A stretch of DNA of 26,329 nucleotides from a virus, in the IMG/VR virus record IMGVR_UViG_3300011114_000704, positions 1 through 26,329 of that record; one strand, 5' to 3'. A program made the translations under genes and the position numbers. The notes under the pieces are model-generated. The model ran no database searches and was not told where the DNA came from. It worked only from the letters and a program-made list of their open reading frames with translations. This document shows positions 20,637-26,329 of this stretch, piece after piece (within the stretch, counting starts at the first letter, position 1; the number at the start of each line of letters is the position of its first letter).

Positions 20637-21350
20637 ATGTCCACATTCCTGCAATTGGCGGTCAAAGGGGCGCGTGAGGCGGGGATGGCCGGGACTGGGC
20701 CCTCCGCAGTCACCGGCCTATCGGGGCAGCATTTGAAGCTGGTCAATTGGCTTGCCGATACCTGGACCGACTTGCAGGGGCGTTACCCAAATTGGCGCTG
20801 GATGCGTTGTGGCTTTACGGTGAACACCGTAGCCAGTACCGACACCTACGCCTATACCGCCTGCACCGACTCAAAGACCGTCACCACCATTGCCCGCTTT
20901 GCGCGCTGGTGGGCTAATGATCGGCTCAACCCGTTCAAGTGCTACCTGACCTCGGGCGGGGTATCGGGGCAATATTATTTGAGCTATGTGCCCTATGAGG
21001 CATGGAAACGCATCTACAAATACGGCGCACAACAGTCGCAAACGGGACAGCCCATCCATGTGAGCGTGGACGATGACGACCAGTTTGTACTGGGGCCAAA
21101 CCCCAATGCCATCTACACAATCACGGGAGACTTCCAGCGCGGGCCGCAGATCCTCGCTGCGAGTTCAGATACCCCGGACTTTGCCAGCCGCTTCCATGAC
21201 CTGATTGTATGGCGGGCATTGGAGCGGTACGCGACCGCCTCAGTGGCGCCAGAAGTGCTGGCCCTCTCCGCCAAGTTGGGCGGGGAGTTAATGCGCGAAC
21301 TGGAAATGAGTCAGCTACCCCAGTTCCGCCTGGGGGGGCCGATGGCATGA
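20637..21350 (+). CDS. Head-tail adaptor (gp11/gp4-like) protein
   Basis: The 237-residue protein starts at ATG 20637, immediately after the previous stop, with GAAGGTG upstream. The helical N-terminus (TFLQLAVKGAREAGMAG, SGQHLKLVNWLADTWTDLQGRYPNWRWMRCGFTVNTVAS) and the following FNV/TYAYT-type beta strands are typical of podovirus adaptor proteins, and the C-terminus RFHDLIVWRALERYATASVAPEVLALSAKLGGELMREL is a characteristic helix pair. Such adaptors form a ring below the portal to which the nozzle attaches. It directly precedes the nozzle-like gene, the usual order. Confidence 0.75.
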   Translation: MSTFLQLAVKGAREAGMAGTGPSAVTGLSGQHLKLVNWLADTWTDLQGRYPNWRWMRCGFTVNTVASTDTYAYTACTDSKTVTTIARFARWWANDRLNPFKCYLTSGGVSGQYYLSYVPYEAWKRIYKYGAQQSQTGQPIHVSVDDDDQFVLGPNPNAIYTITGDFQRGPQILAASSDTPDFASRFHDLIVWRALERYATASVAPEVLALSAKLGGELMRELEMSQLPQFRLGGPMA

Positions 21351-23437
21351 GCAACGAGGCGTTACGCAAATCCCTTGGCCAAGTGCGCGTGCTTTCCGAT
21401 AGCGTTTCACTCACAGGCGGGCTGGATGAGATCACCCCTGCCTATGAGCGCAAGCCAGGCACCGCTCGCACCGCTCAGAACTTCGAGGCAGATATAAACG
21501 GCGGATACAGAATGAATGCGGCCTACGAGCGTTTTGATGGTAGATCCAAACCATCGGCCGCGATTTATTACATTATGAATGTGACGATTACCGGGGCCTT
21601 CAGCGCCGGGGATTCGATTCTAGGGAATTCCTCCGCGGCGACGGCGGTAGTGTGCGCCGTCGTCACCACGACCACGCCCAATTATTTGGTCATCACCAAA
21701 ATTACCGGGACATTCCAGAGCGCAGAAGCAATCAAGGTCAGCGGGTCGCAGCAAGGAACATCAACGTCTGTGGCGATCGAAAACAGCGCATCTACAAAGA
21801 TTCTGCATGCGCAATATACCAATCTCGCCGCCGATGTGTACCGGGCTCTGATCGGAGCCATCCCAGGAACGGGGCGTGTTCTAGGGATCGTTGAATTCAG
21901 CGATGTGATCTATGGCTTTCGCAATACCGGGACAGGCACGGCCGCGATATATAAATCATCCTCGACGGGATGGCAGGCGGTATCACTGGGGCGAAAACTG
22001 GCATTTACCTCCGGGGGGACATACGAGATCGCAGAAGGCAACACGATCACTGGTGCCACTTCGGGCGCAACGGCGGTTGTAACCCGTGTGGTGATGGCCT
22101 CTGGATCGTGGGCCGGTGGCAATGCAGTCGGGAATATTATTTTTGCATCCCAAACCGGGACCTTTCAAGCCGAGACACTCAATGTCGGGGCTCATATCGA
22201 CGTTGGCTCGATCGCCGCCAATAGTTCGGCCATTTCGTTGTCGCCAGATGGCCATTATGAATTTCTTGAGGAAAACTTTGGCGGCAGTATTGCGACTACG
22301 CGCATTTATGGTTGCGATGGGGTCAACAACGGGTTTGAGTTTGACGGAACGGTGTACGCGCCAATCACGACCGGGATGACCGTTGATGCACCGACTCATC
22401 TTATCGGCCATAAGCTCCAGTTGTTTTTCTCCTTTGGCGCTTCAGTTCAGCACTCTGGCCCAGGAACTCCATACGTCTGGAGCCCCATATTGGGCGCGTC
22501 TGAAATTGGCGTTGGCGATACGGTTACAGGATTCAGCGTACAGCCTGGGTCCGCTGACAGCGGCGCGCTGGGCATATTTAGCCGCAATCGCCTTGCGGTC
22601 TTGTACGGCTCTGGCGTTGTTGACTGGGTGCTGAATTACTATCGTAAGGAAGTCGGGGCGTATGCCTACACTATTCAAGACGTGGGTTACACGATGTTTC
22701 TGGATGATCGAGGGATAACCACGCTCCAGACCTCGCAGGAATTCGGGAACTTTTCACATAACGCAATCAGCAATCTGATTCGTGATCGAGTCAACGAATA
22801 CCGGGCGTCTGCGGTGGCCTCCTGCATTTCTAGGGATCGTTCGCAGTATCGGATTTTCTTTTCAAACAACTACGCGCTTTACATCACCATTTCCGGGAAA
22901 AAGATCATTGGGATTATGCCAATGCTTTTCCAGCATCGGCCCTATTGCGCATGGTCATCGGAAAGATCAGACGGATCTGAAGCCATGTATTTTGGTGATG
23001 GCGATGGCTACGTCTACCAGATGGACGTGGGCACGTCCCAAGATGGGAGCGACATAGAGTTTTTCCTTGACCTGTCCTGGAACTTCCAGAATTTGCCGCG
23101 CATCGACAAGAATTATCTCGACGCGACCCTTGAATTGTCCGGATCCGGGTACGCCGCTTTCAACTTTGGCTATACGCTGGGATATGGGTCTACTGACATA
23201 GCGCAGCCATCCGCAGAGGTGGTTACCACATCATTTACGTCATCGTCTGTTTGGGGGGCGTTCAATTGGGACTCCTTCTATTGGGATGGCACAACCCTAG
23301 CGCCCAATTCCCTATCAACGCCGGGACAGGCAGAAAACATTTCCCTGGGCATTAGAGGCACCGCGGATTACTACAAACCATTCACGATCACGGCGGCTTT
23401 GATTCATTACACACAACGCGGGAGATTGCGCCCATGA
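21347..23437 (+). CDS. Tail nozzle-like protein
   Basis: The 696-residue protein starts at ATG 21347 (ATGA overlap with the adaptor). The N-terminus has SLTGGLDEITPAYERKPGTARTAQNFEADINGGYRMNAAYERFDGR, the opening I associate with podovirus nozzle/tail proteins. Two related inserted beta modules follow, each with an A-T-A-V-V core and a T-G-T-F-Q end (near residues 78-130 and 225-285). A second half rich in strands includes DDRGITTLQTSQEFGNFSHNAISNLIRDRVNEYR and a RSQYRIFFSNNYALYI block. Near the C-terminus W636-G648 forms WGAFNWDSFYWDG. It should form the distal tail tube. The exact family assignment is by recognition only. Confidence 0.7.
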   Translation: MSNEALRKSLGQVRVLSDSVSLTGGLDEITPAYERKPGTARTAQNFEADINGGYRMNAAYERFDGRSKPSAAIYYIMNVTITGAFSAGDSILGNSSAATAVVCAVVTTTTPNYLVITKITGTFQSAEAIKVSGSQQGTSTSVAIENSASTKILHAQYTNLAADVYRALIGAIPGTGRVLGIVEFSDVIYGFRNTGTGTAAIYKSSSTGWQAVSLGRKLAFTSGGTYEIAEGNTITGATSGATAVVTRVVMASGSWAGGNAVGNIIFASQTGTFQAETLNVGAHIDVGSIAANSSAISLSPDGHYEFLEENFGGSIATTRIYGCDGVNNGFEFDGTVYAPITTGMTVDAPTHLIGHKLQLFFSFGASVQHSGPGTPYVWSPILGASEIGVGDTVTGFSVQPGSADSGALGIFSRNRLAVLYGSGVVDWVLNYYRKEVGAYAYTIQDVGYTMFLDDRGITTLQTSQEFGNFSHNAISNLIRDRVNEYRASAVASCISRDRSQYRIFFSNNYALYITISGKKIIGIMPMLFQHRPYCAWSSERSDGSEAMYFGDGDGYVYQMDVGTSQDGSDIEFFLDLSWNFQNLPRIDKNYLDATLELSGSGYAAFNFGYTLGYGSTDIAQPSAEVVTTSFTSSSVWGAFNWDSFYWDGTTLAPNSLSTPGQAENISLGIRGTADYYKPFTITAALIHYTQRGRLRP

Positions 23438-25257
23438 CTACCCCTTATTATTCTGTAACCGGAGCCCCTTCAACAAGTTCGTCGGGCTCGTCTTCGGTCA
23501 TAAGAGCCGAGTATGCGGCCATCGAGGCCGGCTTTGCTCTGTTGCCGACGCTCTCCGGTGCGGGGGGGCGAATCCCCTATATCAATTCCGGTGCGACGGC
23601 ACACACAACTGCTTCCGGGCTGTCCTTCGACGGTACATCACTGACGGCATCGAACATCATTTCGTCTGGAACCGTCAAGGTGGCAGCCGGGACGGTCAGC
23701 TTGCCGGCCATTTACTTGTCCACGGACACGACTTCGGGCCTTTATCGGATCGCAGCCAATAACATTGGAATCGCAATCAGCGCGGCCAAGGTGGTTGATA
23801 TTGCCACAGCCGGGGTTGCCATTACCGGGACTCTCAGCGCAACGGGCCATGTGACTCTGGAGGGCGTGACCAGCACGGGGGCGACGGGGACGGGCAAGAT
23901 TGTCTATGACACCGCACCCACACTCGGAGCGATTACCGTTACCAGCATCAACAGTACAACGATACCATCTTCTGCAACGCTGCTGACCTCTGGCGGGGCG
24001 CTTGGGACACCATCGAGCGGGACGTTGACCAGTTGCACATTCCCGACGCTCAATCAAAACACTTCCGGATCGGCGGCAACACTGACCACTGCCAGGGCGA
24101 TCTACGGGAACAACTTTGACGGTTCTGCCGCATTGACTCAGGTAATTGCATCGGCCTATGGCGGGACGGGCAACGGCTTTACCAAATTCACAGGCCCACT
24201 GACGACAGAAAAGACATTCACGCTTCCGGATGCGACCTCAACGATTGTTGTCCAAGGTGGTGCGCTGGGAACACCATCGAGCGGGACGTTGACTAGTTGC
24301 ACATTCCCAACGCTGAATCAGAACACTTCTGGATCGGCAGCCAGCCTTTCAGCAACTCTGATCGTGGCTCAAGGCGGGACTGGCGCGGCTACGCTCACGG
24401 CGAATAACGTAATCCTTGGCAATGGGACAACCGCCGTCCAATTTGTCGCCCCAAGCACCTCTGGCAACGTGCTAAAAAGTAACGGGACAACATGGACGAG
24501 CGGCTCGGGCGGCGCTGCAACGCCTGAAGTTCAGACCTTCACCAGTTCCAGCACTTGGACGAAACCAACGGGCGGCCAGACATGGGCCAGGATTCAGGTT
24601 TGGGGCGCTGGAGGTGGAGCAGGCAGATCTGATGCCACCAGCGGCGGCATGGGTGGCGCTGGCGGTGCATACCATGAGGTAATAATCCCGCTCTCCTATA
24701 TTGATACGGGAGCGACGGTCACGGTAGGCACTGGCGGCGCTGGTAGGTCTGGAAGTGCTGGAACCGGCACTGTCGGAGGCACCTCTAGCGTGGTTCTTGC
24801 CTCGTATCCCGGAGGCTCAAAGACTATGTACGCCTACGGAGGCGGGGCTGGAGGCAGTGACTATTCTACCGTTACTGGAAATGTGATCGGCGGCGGGCAG
24901 CTCTCTGCTGGCGGTCTTGATTCGGCAGTGCTGACTACCGGCAGACCAAGGCAGACGGGAGATCAAGGCGATACATATACACCAACTTCAGGGGCGATTA
25001 TGTGGGGGGGCGGCAATGTCACCATCCAAAACCTCATACCTCCAGGCGAGACTGTATTTGGTGGCGCGGCAGGGGGGTTTATGGTTGTATCCACCGTTGT
25101 TAATGGTGGGCAATCGGTGTGGGGCGGTAACGGAGGAAACGGTCACGCAACGGCTCCAACCGCAGGCACGATCCCCGGAGGAGGTGGCGGCGGCGGCGGC
25201 GTTTCGGTAAATGGCGCGGCTGGCGCTGATGGCAAAATAATAATTACCTCTTACTAG
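23434..25257 (+). CDS. Tail fibre with glycine-rich C-terminal domain
   Basis: The 607-residue protein starts at ATG 23434 (ATGA overlap with the nozzle gene). The N-terminal part has repeating T/S/G/A-rich strands and a GLYRIAANNIGIAIS unit as in phage fibres. The middle contains a duplicated segment (GGALGTPSSGTLTSCTFPTLNQ and following) and several QGGTG/YGGTGN fibre repeats. From about residue 365 it switches to a TFTSSSTWTKPTG opening and then an extended glycine-rich domain (VWGAGGGAG, GGGGGGGVSVNGAAG, ending KIIITSY), which matches the glycine-rich host-recognition domains of phage fibres. It probably contacts the host receptor. Confidence 0.8.
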   Translation: MTTPYYSVTGAPSTSSSGSSSVIRAEYAAIEAGFALLPTLSGAGGRIPYINSGATAHTTASGLSFDGTSLTASNIISSGTVKVAAGTVSLPAIYLSTDTTSGLYRIAANNIGIAISAAKVVDIATAGVAITGTLSATGHVTLEGVTSTGATGTGKIVYDTAPTLGAITVTSINSTTIPSSATLLTSGGALGTPSSGTLTSCTFPTLNQNTSGSAATLTTARAIYGNNFDGSAALTQVIASAYGGTGNGFTKFTGPLTTEKTFTLPDATSTIVVQGGALGTPSSGTLTSCTFPTLNQNTSGSAASLSATLIVAQGGTGAATLTANNVILGNGTTAVQFVAPSTSGNVLKSNGTTWTSGSGGAATPEVQTFTSSSTWTKPTGGQTWARIQVWGAGGGAGRSDATSGGMGGAGGAYHEVIIPLSYIDTGATVTVGTGGAGRSGSAGTGTVGGTSSVVLASYPGGSKTMYAYGGGAGGSDYSTVTGNVIGGGQLSAGGLDSAVLTTGRPRQTGDQGDTYTPTSGAIMWGGGNVTIQNLIPPGETVFGGAAGGFMVVSTVVNGGQSVWGGNGGNGHATAPTAGTIPGGGGGGGGVSVNGAAGADGKIIITSY

Positions 25258-25274
25258 AACTAGGGGAAAAGATC

Positions 25275-25739
25275 ATGAGCAAAGTATACATGGTGGTCAA
25301 TGTAGAGACAGGTCGCGTTGTCAACGCGACTCGATGGGATGGCAGCAGCGCATGGACGCTTTCTGCGGGGCACATCGCAATCGAGCCGACAGACCCCAAC
25401 ACCGGCATAGGATGGACTTACGCAAACGGGGTGTTCTCCGAACCCGTCCCGCCAGTGAAGACGCTTGAGCAGACCGCAAAGGAATTCGAGGTCGGAATCC
25501 AGGCATACCTGAACGCAACCGCAAAGGCAGCAGGGTATGACAACATCTATACCGCCTGCACCTATGCAGACGAGCCCTCGATAGCGAAGTTCCAGACTGA
25601 AGGGCGGGCGCTCAGAGCGTGGCGCTCGGCCGTGTGGTCTTACTGCTATACGGCACTCTCGGGGGTTCAAGCGCAGACGCGATCAGTGCCGACACTCGCG
25701 GGGCTGATCGCCGAACTCCCCGCCGCCCCGACATTCTAG
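25275..25739 (+). CDS. Tail-fibre-assembly-like protein
   Basis: The 154-residue protein starts at ATG 25275 after AGGGGAAAAG. The first half has a beta-rich pattern (VYMVVNVETGRVVNATRWDGSSAWTL, then IGWTYANGVFSEP), as in short phage proteins paired with fibres. The second half is helical: QTAKEFEVGIQAYLNATAKAAGYDNIYTACTYAD, SIAKFQTEGRALRAWRSAVWSYCYTALSG. This pattern, with the conserved D/N-I-x-T/S-A and E...W/R-x-x-V-W, resembles tail fibre assembly proteins/chaperones. It is immediately downstream of the fibre gene, consistent with that role. Confidence 0.65.
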   Translation: MSKVYMVVNVETGRVVNATRWDGSSAWTLSAGHIAIEPTDPNTGIGWTYANGVFSEPVPPVKTLEQTAKEFEVGIQAYLNATAKAAGYDNIYTACTYADEPSIAKFQTEGRALRAWRSAVWSYCYTALSGVQAQTRSVPTLAGLIAELPAAPTF

Positions 25740-25778
25740 CCAATTGCCAAGCAACCACCACCAAGGAGCTATATCTAT

Positions 25779-26063
25779 ATGAACGCTGAAATGGAAACGG
25801 TGCAAGTTGACGCCAATTTGGTAATCGAGGCGATTGAGATTCAGCGAAACTCAGCGTTAGGGCAAGCGGCAATGGCCGTCGCAAGGAATTCGCAATTGGC
25901 GGCTGAAAATAAAGACCTGAAAAATCAAACGTTGTCGCTTCAGGAATTGATCGCAAAAACGGACGCAGTTGTAGCCAAACAGGTTGTTGAGATCACTGCG
26001 CTGAAAGATGAACTCGCCGGATTGAAGGGTGCAAGAGAAATCCCTGATTTGGCGACGGGATAG
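25779..26063 (+). CDS. Small coiled-coil protein
   Basis: The 94-residue protein starts at ATG 25779 after AAGGAG. From residue 10 on it is almost one continuous helix with regular hydrophobic spacing (LVIEAIEIQRNSALGQAAMAVARNSQLAAENKDLKNQTLSLQELI, then VVAKQVVEITALKDELAGL), typical of a parallel coiled coil. No other domain is visible. It could be a virion assembly or scaffolding-type protein of the tail region; function is unknown. Confidence 0.65.
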   Translation: MNAEMETVQVDANLVIEAIEIQRNSALGQAAMAVARNSQLAAENKDLKNQTLSLQELIAKTDAVVAKQVVEITALKDELAGLKGAREIPDLATG

Positions 26064-26078
26064 AAAAGGACTTAAATT

Positions 26079-26329
26079 ATGGCTGGCCTGATCGACAGCA
26101 ACATGAACACCCCCCTGCAAGACGTTCCTGACGTGGGACAGATGCAAGTGGCAAACGTAACTGGCTACGACGCCAAGCAACGCTCAATCGACGCGGCCAA
26201 GGAAACGGTATCGGGGCAGCTAGATTCGCTGATGAAGTTGGACTCCCCCTTGATGCAACGCGCCGAGGCTGGCGCAGTGCAGACGGCCAATCGCAGAGGG
26301 CTAGTAAATAGCTCGATGGCCGCAGGCGC
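26079..26329 (+). CDS. 5' part of a probable internal virion/ejection protein (partial)
   Basis: The start ATG 26079 follows AAAAGGA. The visible 83 codons run off the window end. The sequence AGLIDSNMNTPLQDV is followed by AKETVSGQLDSLMKLDSPLMQRAEAGAVQTANRRGLVNSSMAAG. The segment ending R-G-L-V-N-S-S-M is a pattern I associate with podovirus internal proteins encoded just before the very large ejection/internal virion protein in Bcep22-type phages. The rest of the gene is needed for a sure call. Confidence 0.6.
   Translation, partial: MAGLIDSNMNTPLQDVPDVGQMQVANVTGYDAKQRSIDAAKETVSGQLDSLMKLDSPLMQRAEAGAVQTANRRGLVNSSMAAG

Noticed and set aside
23434-25257. Diversity-generating retroelement target in the fibre gene
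   Set aside because: No reverse transcriptase, template repeat or A-biased variation is visible in the window; the internal repeat is an ordinary duplication.

Overview
The window is a 26.3 kb stretch of a tailed bacteriophage (or prophage) genome. All coding is on the + strand, gene density is high and base composition is moderately GC-rich. The short non-contractile tail genes (adaptor and nozzle-like proteins, fibre, ejection-type protein, and no sheath or tape measure seen) suggest podovirus morphology. The host is probably a Gram-negative proteobacterium: an M15 peptidase endolysin sits with holin-like membrane proteins, and NinB and Ref-type recombination genes are present. The capsid gene looks like the N4 gp56 family, and the layout recalls Bcep22-like podoviruses. 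That affiliation is an inference from recognition, not from a search. No integrase, repressor or host gene is visible, so lifestyle cannot be decided here.

Region 1 (1-2872) is a tightly packed early/middle operon. It holds the tail of an unrecognised gene, ninB, a 33-residue zinc-ribbon protein, a Ref-like HNH nuclease, a 220-residue unknown, a winged-helix protein, a PD-(D/E)XK nuclease-like protein, a 28-residue membrane peptide, and two more small genes. The last of these sits where a late regulator (Q-like) would be expected. Neighbouring genes overlap, mostly by the 4-base ATGA/GTGA type. Region 2 (2873-3275) is the early/late switch: an intrinsic terminator, a non-coding stretch with an AT-rich inverted repeat, a tRNA gene (anticodon CAT), and a second terminator. 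The tRNA carries initiator-tRNA features: an unpaired 1:72 (U/U), A11:U24, and D-loop, variable-loop and T-loop sequences close to bacterial fMet tRNA.

Region 3 (3276-5686) is the lysis cassette: a small secreted protein, an unknown, an M15 endolysin, a 3TM holin and two further membrane proteins, then a small soluble protein. Region 4 (5687-7324) is packaging, with an 8-bp periodic AT-rich stretch, small terminase and large terminase. Region 5 (7350-12518) lies between terminase and portal. It holds four small structural-type proteins and a 1267-residue protein built from about 58 copies of a 20-residue unit, part of it arranged as three exact-length 468-bp super-repeats.

Region 6 (12515-17846) is the head: portal, two small genes, terminator, scaffold (TTG start), major capsid protein and a decoration-type protein. 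Region 7 (17918-19864) has another structural protein, then a coupled methyltransferase and glycosyltransferase pair that could modify the virion or the host surface. Region 8 (19924-26329) is the tail: conserved small proteins, adaptor, nozzle-like protein, glycine-rich tail fibre, a fibre-assembly-like protein, a coiled-coil protein and the start of a probable ejection/internal virion protein that runs off the end. Hairpins or terminators sit between several head genes, consistent with graded expression or antitermination.

The points most worth a second look are the initiator-like tRNA, the giant super-repeat protein, and a W-D-x-F pentad module shared by the giant protein and the nozzle-like protein.
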